In this document: positions 34,221-47,176 of the stretch, piece after piece | How the letters are laid out: the number at the start of each line of letters is the position of its first letter | How positions within the stretch are numbered: position 1 is the stretch's first letter | Assembly: GCA_026874595.1 (NCBI GenBank) | Contig: CM049313.1 | Location: forward strand, 70,798,659 to 70,862,658 | DNA from: Sipunculus nudus | Lineage: Eukaryota; Annelida; Sipuncula; Golfingiida; Sipunculidae | Direction: 5' to 3' | Length of the DNA: 64,000 nucleotides | Notes under the pieces: generated by a model | The model's input: only the letters and a program-made list of their open reading frames with translations | Databases searched by the model: none | What the model was told of the DNA's origin: nothing | Made by a program: the position numbers and the translations under genes

Positions 34221-34463
34221 TTTTCACGGAGAGAGTTTGGTGGCCATTGGACCCGTATCAGCCTAGAAGAAGCCGGAATAACGCTCTTTGGAATCCACGC
34301 CCATTTTTAAAAATCAGAGTAGGATCATTGATCACCCAATTAACAGGAAGACCTCAGGTAATACGGCCATTTATGGTGCCTGAAACGTGAATGCTGTGTG
34401 AAACGAGTGTTTAATATATAAGGTTGGAAAATAAAGAGAAAGAAATATATTCAGTAAATTTAT

Positions 34464-34485
34464 TAAGCCTCCACTGGGAGGCTTA
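34464..34485. other. Short hairpin in a repeat-like context
   Basis: TAAGCCTCC, spacer ACTG, GGAGGCTTA: perfect 9-bp arms. It probably marks the end of a decayed interspersed repeat running to about 34750, of a type (AAGCCTCC...GGAGGCTT ends) I recall from mollusc genomes. Confidence 0.5.
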
Positions 34486-35149
34486 TAGGCGTTGAGCTTA
34501 TTTCTAAGTTCATATTTGGATAAAATATGTTTTTGGTTGACATACTTAGGTCTCCCCTAATGCATTTTTTCTTTCGTCCGTTATTTTCTGTTTGCTTTAG
34601 ATCTTCAATATGGATGATTTTCAAAAGCTGAAATTTGAGCACAATATTAGTTCTAGGTCATATATTTGCACCTGATATTTATTCTTGAAATTGACCATAA
34701 TACCAAGGTCGTACACTCCTCACCCGATTCCTTAATATCGCTCTTTTGCGGGCCTCGGGAGGGGGGGGGGGGTTATGGGGTTTGGGGGAGGGTTCTAAAA
34801 ATTATCATTTGATGATTGCATGCATCTATTTTAAATTGTTCATTGGTTGCCAGACCACACCAGGATTATTTATGTGGAACCTGTGATTAGTTGATAAAAA
34901 ACACCACAGTGGGTTTAAGCAGCTGAGCCATACCCACCCTCAGTGCTTCTTGGTATAGACTTCCCGCAATCAAGAGACAGATAAAATGGACAACAGGGTA
35001 AAAGGCCACAGACAAAAGGCTGCGGCGAAATGTTACCTTTTTCTGAATAAAAGTTAATGTTCGTTGTCATGGTAACATTGACCTCTGGGATTCATTTATA
35101 CGTGTTCGTATCTGATACTGTATTAAATCATTCACACTCTTTCTCAACA

Positions 35150-35150
<1 letters not shown>

Positions 35151-35186
<36 letters not shown>
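35151..35186. repeat. (TA)n microsatellite
   Basis: TA tract of about 18 units. Confidence 0.95.
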
Positions 35187-35598
35187 GACCATCGACCGTG
35201 AGACCCAAAGAGTTTCGGATAAATTAGAAAGGTAAATATTTTATCTATAAAGCGTTACTTTAGCTTTTCAACATGACTATCAAGGCTTCAAAATCTACAC
35301 AAACATAAGGTAAGGTATTTACAATTAGACATTTTACATTCATGTGATATAAATATCAAATATGGCAACTATTATTATATATCTTGGTTTTAATGTATCG
35401 ATATTTTTGCCTAACAAGTTATTTTCATTTTTTGTTTCAGTTACACACAGGTCACTTGCTGTATCAATAAATTCAGTGTATCAAGATGCGCTGAATATCA
35501 GTTTTTTCATTGCTGTTTCAAGGTTCATCTTTGTAGGGAAGGTCAGGATTAAACTTAATGACATGTAGCTCTTTACAATTATATCTATGCCCAATTCT

Positions 35599-35627
<29 letters not shown>
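35599..35627. repeat. (TA)n microsatellite
   Basis: TA tract of about 14 units. Confidence 0.93.
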
Positions 35628-35630
<3 letters not shown>

Positions 35631-35694
35631 TTTGCATGCAAGTAAACGAAAGTACATTGGTGTCTCAAGTCAGGACCTGGTAAGATTAAAAAGC

Positions 35695-35815
35695 AAGGCC
35701 GGATCCAAGATATTGGAAAGGGGAAGGTCCAATCCAGGAAGACTAATAAGAAATCTTAAGGCCATCTTAAGGCCTGAAAAAAATGGTTTGAACCCCTCAG
35801 AAAGATAGTTGTTCG
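35695..35815 (+). mobile_element. MITE-like family B, copy 2 (truncated)
   Basis: Contains GGCCGGATCCAAGATATTGG, GGTCCAATCCAGGAAGACTA and TGGTTTGAACCCCTCAGAAA as in the other family B copies. The right inverted end is missing. Confidence 0.6.
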
Positions 35816-35819
35816 AGTT

Positions 35820-37220
35820 CATAAAGGGATAGGGCTGTCTAGACTTGATCGACTACTGAACATTGATAGTACCAAACGAAACGGAGTGACAATTACATCT
35901 GCTCTGGGTCCATGCCGCCGGGAAATCACTCGTGCCCTCTCTAATACACAACAATTTTCACCAACATTTCCGCACGTTATTTCGGTGGTAGGTTAACCAC
36001 ACTGACAAGATTTACCCGGAGGTTGCGCTCCATTTAAAAAAAAGTGTTCCGGTGAAGACCGTCGTTGTGAATAAGTTTTTTGCTTACTTGGAATTAGATT
36101 GCTATTGGAATTTTCTCGAGAAACAATAAGAATTATATTATCTCTTTCAGTATTTGTATCTTTTTTCGTTGTTTACAGTGATTTACAATCACCGTCAGAC
36201 AAACGAAAAACATATGGTGTACAACTTCTCTGGAGCCATGCGTCTATTGCGCCTATGACTCCCATTCTGCGGAGGTTTGTTTATATATAGCCGTGCAGTT
36301 GGCGGGCGGTTATTGTAGTCTACGAGAACTTTTACTAGGCATAAACTGAATGACAATAGTAATGTACATTTCCCCACCTACTAGCCGTCCTGTTCGTCGG
36401 GAGTGTATATGAAAATGTGTACATAATGGTTGACGAATAAATATTGATATAATTCATGAAGTAACCAAATATCGGTATTCATTTGTCTTTAGCGGTTTTT
36501 CTCTTTAAACAATGACTTGAGTGTGCTTTATTCACATTGTATACTCATTTTAATCAAATTAGTTCAAAATAAGGACAGAATCACCAAAACATATTTAAAG
36601 GAATAATGTATTTTTCCAACATTGCTTGAAAATGCCATCGGTCATATAACTCATGTGAAGTAAATGCCCAAAAAAATCTTATGGCTTAGTTTTGTCAGAT
36701 AAGAACAATGTGATGATTAATATAAATGATGTTGAACTATTATTCTCATTGCATCACACTGAATGAAAGGGTCGTTTTGTCAGCAGTTTGCCGGGCAACT
36801 TTCCCGCACAGCTTACCAGGCAGTATGGTCTCTGTTGCCCAGATTATTTTCTTCAGTTTCCTCGACCTTCGCCAGAGGTCGTTCCTACTCAACACGCATC
36901 CTCTTCCGCTGAGGCACTGTGGTACGGCCGGGACGACTTGTTTCAACTGTCAGACGTTATAATGAAATTTGTTACATTTGTCACAAATGGGAATGTGCAG
37001 TTGTTATTCTGGATTTGTGACGTTCTGAAATTCAAAGTATTGTTATGGTCACGGATCAAAAAGATATGCGTAAATATATTAAACAAAAACCATGAGCAAA
37101 AAATCTTTAATCAATCATTCGTATAAAATGTTATAAAGCATGTAACAACATTTTATTACATTTCTGAATGCTATACCCAAAAGATCGCAGATGAGGGTTA
37201 AAAAAAAAAAAAAAAAAAGG
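35820..37220. other. No supported gene
   Basis: A G+C-richer patch at 36780-36960 is open on both strands (112 codons plus, 66 minus). A possible donor lies on the minus strand (CTGCCTG|GTAAGC, near 36817), but no matching acceptor is visible. I do not call an exon. Confidence 0.3.
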
Positions 37221-37224
37221 AACA

Positions 37225-37910
37225 AACGGAAGTTCTCGTCAGGGAAGCCAGCTATATAAGAGGGTGTCAATATGTAAATCATAAGCTTTGCGCGAATATA
37301 GTCATGTCTACGTGGGAATTATCATGTATTTCCTGAAAATAAAATCGGAAATGCTTTTCGGTGTTTAAAATATATGAATTATCATGTGAAATCAATCAAA
37401 GTGCATTATTGTTATTGTACCAATGTTTTGTCGTCATTCATATCTGTCCTTTATTGATTGGTCCGGTATGACAGGTGTCTGAAGAGGCGACCACACCCGA
37501 CTGGAGGCCGTGTGGATCATCTATATAAGAAACCCAGCTTTTTCAAAACGGCCGATGGTCGCCAGGTCCTAATACATATATTTGTATTTTCATGGATATT
37601 AAGTGCGATTTGGTTGGCCATATGCCAATACCCACAGGGAAGAAAATTTTCAATGGGCTAATTTCTTTTTAAGCGGAGCCGAAGATTTTCTTGGTTCTTT
37701 ATTTGGTTACTTTGTAGGCAACTTAACGCATAAATGAATTAACTGATTTTAATTAAAATTTGCCGAGGATTAGGGTAAACCCAAAGACACAATCGATAAT
37801 ACCTTTCAGGTAATTTTGGTTACCAACTCATATATCTTTCATTAATAAATTCTAAATCTTTGTAACAATCGGCCATACATACGTATTGGCAGCCACTTTA
37901 TATTGTTATA
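37225..37910 (-). repeat. Interspersed repeat family C, copy 2
   Basis: Inverted partner of 29738-30345, with the same landmarks in reverse order and complement. A long poly-A (37201-37218) lies at its left boundary, which is the repeat's right end on the minus strand. Confidence 0.8.
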
Positions 37911-37914
37911 GTGC

Positions 37915-40900
37915 TCACGTATGAACTGGTACGGTGAACTATGACATATGTGCTTTGATAGTACGCTGGTGAAGATGTGTAGCTCCGACTTATTTACTTT
38001 TTCCGTGTGGTTAAGTTAAACCATGGCTATTTAAGATTACGCATTGGTTACCTTGGTTCATTCACAGTAAAACAAGACGACGTGGCAATTTCAAATAATC
38101 TCACTTTGGGTTGTAACTAAAGACTACCCATGCACAGGCCTTTAGCAGACCAACAGAATTATACAATTTTGCCTTAAAATTTATTGTAGTATAAATATGT
38201 TGTAATAATATAGAAAAGCTCATTCCATTAGTTCAAAGTTCACAAACCCAGCAGAATCGTTCTCTAGAGCGTCCGATTTTTGCCAGTGAACAGTTTCTTA
38301 GGGGGTCTCTGTTAGCCAGAGAGTTCCACTCAGCTACCGGAAGTTGGAACACTGATGGATAATGTGCCCCGCTGCACGACATTTTTTTTCACTCAGCCTC
38401 AGACATCATAGCAGGCCAAATAATATATTCATAATTACATGTGTCCAACTGGATTAACTACTCTAAAGGATGTATTTCTTCGCACATAATCAAAATGAAT
38501 ATGAACACACTAGTTTATAGATACAGGCCGATTTTAATTGCTGTGATGTATTTCATCACATAGCAATTTGGTACGAACTGAACATATACAGGCAGAAAAT
38601 ACAATTTAAAGCATAAAAAATGTGCGTGTTTTCTTGGAATATAAATGAGTTAGTCATTTTATGTCACTTAAACAATTTTAGAAACGCATATTTTACAGGC
38701 GAGGCTTGTGTAAGCGGATTACAGAGCTATACCGCTAAGGTGCAAGTGCTTTCTTCGTAGTTTACTGGACAGCCGGTGTATTGAATATTTTATATTAATA
38801 ACTTTGAGGTTGGAGAGATGGTTTACAACATATAGCAAGTGTATGGCTTTAGGTCCACTTTAGTACACCGTGTATTCAGTCACGACGGGTGATGTATACA
38901 GTTGTTGGTCCAGAGATTTGACCAGGTCTTATCAGACCAGAGTTGGTCTGTCACATTATTCATCCAAAAGCAGGTACTCTAAGTGGTGCTTACTGTAACG
39001 GGCAGTCCCTATCTCAAGTACAGCTATTTTGACCGGTGTTTTATTTATATTTTTATTTATGTTATTTAAAATAATTTATATTTCTATCTGAAAATAATTA
39101 CAATATATACAGCCTAAATATTCCAAAACGTTATACACAATGGAAGGAAGATACTTATACCCTCCCCTTTGGCTCTCCACTCACCGTGTGGCACGTGAAT
39201 CCAATTTGCACAGTTGTACATAGAAATGTGCAGTTGTTGTTTGTTTTATTATTATTTGTACAATTTTAAAATCCAAGTCACAGACATGAAAACCACTTTT
39301 ATGCTAAAGACTAAATGTATATTAGTTTCATCGACCGCTCATATCCAGGCTATACACTATATACCTGGCTCTGCCATGTTTGGTACGTGTTAAATTTCTA
39401 TAAAGGGTGCATCATTTGATACAGGGTGGGAGGAAGGGGGGGGGGGGTTTCAATACTGTCTCTGGAAAAAAATTACAGGTTTGTGCTAAATCACAGGTTT
39501 ATGCAATACTAAAATGTCCTTAACACATACCCGGGTAGGAGCTTCACCTCTATTTTAAAATCTGATATCCCTGCCTGTTAAATATACGGAACATAAAATA
39601 ACCTGTTCCACGAGCATAAGTCGTACTCATTTATCTGCTGACCTCTGTTTGGTTCAGCCGACTGAATACCGAGGAGAAAACTTTTAATGAGCTTATAATG
39701 TAAGGCAGTATAATACTTTCAGAATTTGAAAGATGATATGGTATGATTATCCTGCCCTGGTGTAGCTCGGAAAGGGGTGTGACCGTTTCTTTCAATTAAC
39801 TCTGATAAATAAGAAATGATCTAAATATAGGTGTAGCTGTCACCTTAATTTTGTTTAGTCGCTTGATCTTAGGACAATTGCCACCTTGGGGTTTACAATA
39901 TTTTCAGTGATTTAGTGACTTCTTTTCTCCGTACTCACATGACAATAGAAAAATCTTCAGTTATTACACAAAAAAAGATGAATCTTTGCTATGTGGTTTT
40001 GACGGCCAAAATCAATCATGAACTTAATTTAATTTCCTGTTGCCAGTGTAAAGGTTGATTACAGCATCATCAGTCTCAGGTGGCCGTTGCTTTCACTCGA
40101 AAAGAGCCACCCTGAAACATTTATTATGGAAGAGGGTTTAAAAAAAACAAAAGCTCTATCAAATGAAATAAAAAGAACTAGATCAATGAGAACAGCTCCA
40201 GATTTATTTTTTGCACGAATAGATAGTGCCTCAAGTTATCATATATATTTTTATTCTGTTTATTTCGGTAAATATTAAGAAAGAAATCTATTTTTTTTTT
40301 CATGTCAAAATACATAGGTGCACAGAAAACGACGTGTGGGTTATAAGTTTGCATCCAAAATAAAGGATTGCTGCAATGATGGCCTCCGCATGAACATCAC
40401 GGGACATTATTTCTCATTGCGGACATAAAACATTAATCTTGAGACACGCGAAGGAATATAAAAATGTAAATCAGAAGCCTATGTATCAGCTGGGTACTTG
40501 GGAAGCCATGTTCTGACTAGACTATATGGCCTACGTTTCCCAAGAGCGCCCAATAAATTTTTTTTTGCACATTGTCAAATCATTTCCCATCTTCTTTGTC
40601 GTTTAGTATTGATATGTCGTCATAATATTTTTAAATGTTTGTAACCCTGCGAGAAGCTAAGGGTTTTGTTTTCAGTGTGTATGTATCCCAGCATAAATAA
40701 CCTTTTGATGAGTTTTAAATGGGGTTTGCAACACTGTTTATTACAAGGACCAATGAAATGTGACCACACGACCACCTGTGGAGCGTGTCGATGTCCGCTG
40801 GGACGTCACTACACGCGACGTTTACTAGAAAAGTAGTATTAACTGAACGTTCAGCAAGGTCATGAAGGTTGATCGCTGTGTATATAATCTATGATACCAA

Positions 40901-41230
40901 TATCAAAATGACCGGCTGTGTTTTTCAAGACACTAAAATAAATCCAAGGAATAATACTATTAAGAACAAAACATTTCAGGTAACCGTTTGGGCCTGTTTT
41001 CATTGAGCACCTTCTTCCGCGCAGGGTTTGAGTCTCTGTATCAGACTCTTTTTTTTAATTAATATTTTTAATATTTTTTATTATATACCCCATTTGGTCA
41101 AGTCTATGGCACTGAGGAACGATCGTAAAATAATTTTAATTTTCAACGTAAATAACCAATTTGTTCTGGCCTCTGATTCATGCAGGTGGTCCACACATGC
41201 CCTGTCTGTTAGAGATAAACATTATTCAAT
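37915..41230. other. Gene-free stretch
   Basis: AT-rich with a G-run near 39.43 kb. No splice-bounded coding sequence and no repeat shared with the rest of the window. Confidence 0.4.
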
Positions 41231-41237
41231 TTTAATT

Positions 41238-41240
<3 letters not shown>

Positions 41241-41270
<30 letters not shown>
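41241..41270. repeat. (AT)15 microsatellite
   Basis: AT tract of 30 bp. Confidence 0.95.
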
Positions 41271-41272
<2 letters not shown>

Positions 41273-41519
41273 GTAACAATGTATCCATGCTTCCGCAGGC
41301 ACATGCAGACTTTACCACCACATATTGGTATTGCAGTTTCAATGTTATGTGTTACAAATTGAGCACTTTTCTCTGTTCACGTTAATTGTTTTATGTTAGT
41401 TTTCTACAAGTGTTATTTAATTTTTGTAACGGATATAAGTCAAACACTCGATGGCATGCGGTTTTAAGTACTATGGCTCCATCCGATACTTCAGTGGCCA
41501 GCGCGGAGACGTTCACGGC

Positions 41520-41770
41520 TCTAAAGTGCTCGTAATTTATTAGACGTATGATTAAACACAGGGAAATAGTAATTGACTGTCTTCACAATACAGCGAAATC
41601 ATCAATAGCTTGGCGTCAATTAGACTACCAATAACCCATAGAGTTAGCGGTCGTTGTAATTAGTGAAGGGTTTGGCTCGAGCAATCGAATTAGTGTTGAC
41701 TTATCGCCGAAGGGGACTGTTTGATCGGTTTTCCAGGGACGTTTCGTAATTGTTAATTTTTGCCGCACTT
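41520..41770. promoter_or_regulatory. Cluster of homeodomain-type sites, candidate enhancer
   Basis: About eight TAAT/ATTA cores lie in roughly 240 bp of otherwise mixed, non-repetitive sequence: TTTATTAGAC, ATGATTAAAC, GTAATTGAC, GTCAATTAGAC, TGTAATTAGTG, CGAATTAGTG, CGTAATTGTTAATTT. They recur with regular spacing and distinct flanks, unlike the simple AT tracts nearby. An enhancer role is inference; conservation is not known. Confidence 0.3.
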
Positions 41771-42336
41771 AGTGATACCAAACAAGTTTTTGTTGACTCA
41801 GCGAAAACAAATGTTGACCGATTTGATGATTTTTCGTACGGTGAACGTAGTTATTGATCAAGATGTATTCAGCATCCCCGCAGCTCCCAGTCTGTTCATG
41901 CAGTCTGACATTTCCAGTGCCGGTATTCTCATGTCACGCCCCGGGACTTCAAATTCCTATGTACTCCTTGTGTTTTTAAAACAAGGAGCCGACAAAAAAG
42001 CGAATCCTGCAAGCTGATCTGATTATTAACATAAAAGCCTCAAGTCCATCTACCTGGTAGTCTGTTTGTTTTGTAGAATCTGAGGTTCGTATGCACCGGA
42101 AGTCAGATCTGACTCCTCGCAGAACGGAATCGCGAATTCATCTGGAAATGGGAAATGAAAGACATGAATGAACCAGAAATGAATTTACATCTACATCACT
42201 CCTTTTAAATTTTTTTTTACAAATAAACACTTTTCCTTTTTTGTTAAAATTTATACTTACCAAACTTTTAGAAATCCAGTCAATATTGGGCATTTTTTGA
42301 GGTTGTCATTGAAGCCAATACAAACATTACACTATT

Positions 42337-42965
42337 TTAGCTCAGCTGACTGAAAGCCATCTGAGCTATAGCGATTACCCTTCGTCTGGCGTCCGTCTGC
42401 CTGTCTGTCCGTCTGTCCTTCCGTTAACCAGGCACAAATCTTAACCACTAGACCTAGAATCTTCTAATTTAACATCCTGGGAGGTCCATAAAAAATCTCC
42501 TTGGAAACCTGAGATTAGGTATCGGTTACCCATATTCTTCGAGCTATGGGGCTCCGAAGTACCATCCAGAATAATGGAAAATTTGATACAATAGTTCGAG
42601 TATCTAAACAACTTATGCATTGATCAACATTTTTTTGCATGGATATTGATCATGGAGTGTCTTCATCAGTTTCAGCAGACTGGTAAAACTACCTTATTTT
42701 TTCAAATTTTTATGCATTTTCTTGAGACCTTCAAAGATGTGATTGTCTGTTAGAAGGGCACAAATTTTAACCATTGCACCTAGAATCTTCTTACTTGACA
42801 TCCAGGGAGGTCCATGAAAAATCTCCTTTGATACCTGAAATTAGGTCTCTGTTACCCATATCCTCTGAGCTATGTTTAATTTGAATGGGGATATCGCCTA
42901 CAAAATTTGGCATTGATAAAATTCCTTTTGTGAATGTTTTCCTACCCAGCTGAGCGTCATGACCC
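42337..42965 (+). mobile_element. Interspersed repeat with AGCTCAGCTG ends and an internal duplication
   Basis: Starts TTTTAGCTCAGCTGACTGAA and ends CTACCCAGCTGAGCGTCATG, so the termini are near inverted repeats. After a GTCCGTCTGCC-type region, a block of about 125 bp occurs twice about 330 bp apart (near 42430 and 42758): GGCACAAAT.TTAACCA, CCTAGAATCTTCT, GGGAGGTCCAT.AAAAATCTC, CCTGA.ATTAGGT, GTTACCCATAT. No protein frame. I recall the type as common in molluscs. Confidence 0.6.
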
Positions 42966-42969
42966 CTGT

Positions 42970-44120
42970 GTCACTTGTTAAGAACATGAAAAAATGGGGT
43001 TGATTTCTGTTTGGCTTTCGAAGTTAATTCTAGCTTAAAGGTAGGGACGGCTGTTTTACAAATGTACTCTGATTCTCAAAAAGTAACTAGTTCACCTCTC
43101 TGAATAAAAAAAGAAATCCACCCTATTAAATATCATGTTCTGTAACACTGCTATGGAATAACTTTAGTACGCATACAGTTAACGGTCAGATCTGGCATCG
43201 TTTACTCTACAGTCACCAGTGGCTACTAAACTAAAATCACCGGGACACAATTCAAACAGAGTAAGGTGCTAAAACACCGACAGACAGATTGGATTTATAT
43301 CAGGGACTCGGCAGCCAGGGTTAGTTCAGGCTCACATTTCTGTAAAATCCTTTATATATGCAGGTCTGTGTTAAAGCGCCCCCGTTACTGATCTGATAGC
43401 GAATAGGTGATCCTGCCTTGGGATACAATACAGGAACCTAATTTCACTCCAAAGCCCAAGAACAAATTGGCGTTTCATACTACGTAGAGCAATAAAAAAG
43501 AAAGAAAACAGACACCAGGGGTAAGACCCAAGACGGGCTGCTTCTTCTACAGTATCTTGAGTTCACTTTGTTTCAGGGCTTGCTTTCCGAATGCCAAAGT
43601 CCGGTTATCCCGTCATTCGGGTAAATGCATTTTCATGCAACGTATGTTCTTAGGATGACTAGAATCATGTCATTAATCTCTATACAGGACGGTACACACG
43701 ACCATCTATCCTCACCAGTGTTCAAAACATTATTCTGCACATCTGACATTTTCATTAGTATAATTTCAATAAACTAAGGGTAATTTGTCTTTTGTCAGGT
43801 TTTCACGAGGGGCACTGGGCTTTTCTCTTCCCTATCATTCGACACGTAATGAGGATAACTAATCGAAAATTGGGACCTGCTGACCGCAACTGCAAACAGA
43901 TAATATTTAAAAACTTATTGTGAATTTTCTTTTCTTCCTGTTGTTTCGGGCTTCAGACAGTAATGATCCTGAAGATTGTTTAACCAAATGTATCACATTA
44001 TTTGATAAAGAAATTTATTTATTAGTATTCGCTATTGATATTTAAAATCGCGAGAAAAGATTCCATGTCACGGGGGTATATAGGCTATTAATAAATTTTT
44101 GATCTGGTTTTAAATATATA
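42970..44120. other. Gene-free stretch
   Basis: No exon, RNA gene or repeat recognised. Confidence 0.4.
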
Positions 44121-44130
44121 GTTATCCGAA

Positions 44131-44409
44131 ATGAAACCTTTATATACAAAAGGCTTATTTGTATATCCGTTTTACGATGATTTAACTTCTGATTTTCCCG
44201 CCGATGTTTTAGAACTCTGGCTGCCAAACCTTTGCCATGTAAAGGACTTTCCGGTCGATTTTCACCGAACAGAAGAATTAGTAGATGTGATGACGGACCA
44301 GGCAAAAGGACGTTTCATAATTCCTCCCTTTCCTTCTTTCATCATACATGACGTCAAAAATAATCCAGCGGACAATACCAGCAGTAATAAATTGTTCAGA
44401 AATATCTGA
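44131..44409 (+). other. Open reading frame of 92 codons, status unclear
   Basis: ATG-started plus-strand frame to TGA. The peptide is acidic and reads naturally in the middle (FPADVLELWLPNLCHV), but there is no obvious donor, acceptor or known domain. The opposite strand is also open. It could be an exon fragment, a pseudogene or chance. Confidence 0.2.
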
Positions 44410-45041
44410 CGGATTGCATTCCAAATCAGTTGTTGTGCGGGTATGTGCTGGTGAGACATTAACGTAACTTGCAGATTTATTCTCGGGAGATCAGCGGCAA
44501 AAAAAGGTCGTTACATGGGAGACCGACCTGTATGGGCGGACTGGCCCACAAAGACACCGGGAAACCTCTTGGTGGGCCGATGGCTAAACATTATATTGAT
44601 GTTGAGGACCGATGGTGAGGATAAACATATTGATCCCTGCGGGTCAAAGTGCTGGGCAAAACACTCAAGAATTGCTTAAGATTGTCGAAAAAAAACTTTT
44701 AAGTCTACGTATTTTAAAAATTCGATATTTTCGAGGATATTTTCGTTGCAATTTTACTTTATAAATACCTTACCAATTAAGCCAAGCAATTCAAGGAGAT
44801 GGTCAGCTACACACCACGGTTAGCGCCAGATCGGCCCTCTGACATTATGGCCAGCTTACCTGCTTACTGGCTTGCCAGAGTGGCTGGACATCTAACTCTG
44901 AGGATCGCATTATAAGGCCACATGTGGATGCAAATAGTTTCGTCATTTTTGACAACGCCTCATTGCTTACAAGTATCGTGTCACTTCAAATAAACCCCCT
45001 AGACCTTTTGATAAGTTTCTTATCTCTCCAACGACACCTAC

Positions 45042-45230
45042 CATGTGTGTGAAATATTCCGTTATAACCCAATATATTCGTATATTTTTCTGCTTGTACG
45101 GGAGATTCCTGCCTGCGGTCTGCCTGCTGACTGTATGCGGAGGTACGGTTATAAAGCGTGGCGTGGACTTGCACGGCGGTTCTTAACTGAGTCGTGTTTG
45201 TCACGGCTCCACCACGGTTGACACAGTCCC
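45042..45230 (-). CDS. Candidate internal coding exon (minus strand), unrecognised
   Basis: On the minus strand an acceptor (CCTTCTCGCAG) is followed by 189 nt of open, G+C-rich sequence ending at a donor, CACATG|GTAGGT. The length is divisible by three. The peptide has two N-glycosylation-type sequons (N-T-T and N-R-T) and is rich in Gln, Arg, Thr and Ala. The acceptor coincides with the edge of a 24-bp minisatellite, which weakens the call. Family not recognised. Confidence 0.3.
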
Positions 45231-45396
45231 CTGCGAGAAGGTTACACATTACCTTGCTATCACGTATACAAGTTACCCTGCTATGTAGTATACAATATCA
45301 CCTGCAATCAGATTAGCACGCTCTCAGACAAGTAGGTTTTCACGGTGTCCTGTAATCAGGTTTACACTTTCCCCTGCTATCAAGTTTTCATAACGC
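45228..45396. repeat. Degenerate minisatellite, unit about 24 bp, seven copies
   Basis: Variants of CCCTGCTATCA followed by GGTTTACACTTT recur, for example CCTTGCTATCACG, CCCTGCTATGTAG, CCTGCAATCAGATT, CCTGTAATCAGGTT and CCCTGCTATCAAGT. Confidence 0.65.
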
Positions 45397-45969
45397 ACAA
45401 AAGGTCACTGTAGGATTCCTAGTTACTCCCCATTGCCACTCACTCACTCGAGTCTCTCCCTGGAAATAAACCCAGCCTCGTATTAATAAGCCTTTTTAGG
45501 AGATGGTTGTCTACATGGGGTCCCATTATACACTCTTCCTCTGTCTGGTCTGTTAATATAGTGAGGGGATTTGGTATCTTACAATGCTTTTTTTTTCACA
45601 TTCGCCAAAGCGATGTGTACCTTGGTCGAATTGATCATTCGTGTAACTGGTGAATTAATCTACTTTTGTACATCTGTAAGTTAAGTGGAATCTCACATCT
45701 GTTTTACACATCCGTTTTACACACAGGATTTTCAAGCATATGTCCAGACTAAATTTTGTCTAAAGCCTCCATTTGAGCTTTAATTAATTAATTGTATATG
45801 TTGCCGTATTTGTAATGTTTAGCGTTTTTTAGCGTTAGCGCTATACCACTCCAACTGAAAATAACGTGATATAGTCGTAATTTATTTTTTTTTTCAAATC
45901 TCGTTGAGCCTAGGATAAAAGTGTAGTGTTCAATAAGTGGACTGTTCGTTTGCTTAGTTGTATTATCAC

Positions 45970-46215
45970 AAATGTATATTATAATTCATGGTGTCACCAT
46001 TGGACCTTTATCATGGAACTCCTCTGTGACTACCCTTCAGAAATGCTCCTCTTTAGTCTTAAAATGGCTGGATGTGTGCCGAGCGTGTAGTAAGTTGTTT
46101 TCACGTTTTAACGTAAATGAAAGAAATCATTTTATCACAAAGTGGCCATCGCAACGCCATCATTCGGCACCTACGCAAGGGCTGAACTTGCAGCGCCATC
46201 TGTCGTATTTGTAAT
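45970..46215 (+). repeat. Diverged repeat ending GCAGCGCCATCTGTC, copy 1
   Basis: Shares start and end blocks with 57500-57720: TCATGG.TGGTGTCAC, GAAACTCTTCTGT/GGAACTCCTCTGT, and GC.AAGGG.CT followed by GCAGCGCCATCTGTC. The middle is diverged. An 80-codon frame overlaps it and is probably not coding. Confidence 0.4.
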
Positions 46216-46229
46216 GAAACTAAACTGGT

Positions 46230-47070
46230 CTTCAGGTGTAAAATAACGAACGGTCATATTCCAGTATTGCTTAAATGTATGCTGAACAGGAAACGAGAAT
46301 AGAGTATGTTGGTGTGCATTTATTGTTAATTATACGACAATACCAGCCTTTTTTAAAATGCTTTTATTGGGCAAAACGATTCGTATTGTAGAAGTCACGA
46401 AATCGCCTTGATCTAATGGACTAAATCGAAAACCAAAAACGTTGATGGAAATTTCAATTTACATTATTACAAATAATCAGACATTTGACGTTTCTAGCAA
46501 TGAACAGAATGTAAAGTGAGTGTTTAATCCACTTAGTTGTGATGATCTGTAAAACTAGCCGGGCATGGGGCTGAATGTTTAATTTCAAGATGGAATTGTC
46601 CTTGGACAAATTAGATCTCGGCCAGCCTGGCGGGGATACGTTTTGCCTCAAGCTTCTTATCTTGTATCTGACATAAAACATGTTGACCAGAAGTTTTTCA
46701 GTCTCATACCAGCATCTGCCAGTCCCTGTACAGCACCAGTACAGGCAGGTGCCTGCTGATTGCTTTTGGAGCAGTGGACATTTGACTTAAGTCGTGTCCC
46801 AGCTTCAGCAAGACGCCGTTAACCACTGCTGAATTTGCAGCAGATCTGCGGCTGACTTTCAATGGTGATCTGCCAAATAGATCCAATTTATTCCGTGTCC
46901 AACTGCATGTGACTGCGTGTATTGGCTGATGCGCTGACAGTTCTGACTGGCGGCTACCACTGCTTATACGGGGCTACTGATGCATTAGACCTTTTCATGT
47001 TAATGCCGAGTTATGCACTCAATACTCACTTGCTGGTATAATACCAGATGCATTCGTGCGGTTTTACGAG
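46230..47070. other. No supported gene
   Basis: G+C-richer from 46.7 kb, with an open minus frame at 46704-46886, but no splice signals are convincing. It may hold upstream regulatory DNA for the candidate exon at 47.18 kb. Confidence 0.25.
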
Positions 47071-47073
47071 TCT

Positions 47074-47092
47074 CATATATACCGTGACGTGA
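47074..47092 (+). promoter_or_regulatory. Possible TATA box with CRE-like site
   Basis: CATATATACC (47074-47083) is followed at once by TGACGTGA. It lies about 95 bp upstream of the candidate first ATG at 47177. Such AT strings are common here, so support is weak. Confidence 0.2.
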
Positions 47093-47176
47093 TGGCCTGT
47101 CTGGCTGGATTACGTGTGGGCACCTTTGTTTAGTTATTGTATATGGTCACTTGGATTTGGGTTCTTAAATTCAAAC

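Noticed and set aside
36788-37126. Plus-strand frame of 112 codons in a G+C-richer patch
   Set aside because: The second half is AT-rich and poorly coding-like, both strands are open, and no donor or acceptor fits.
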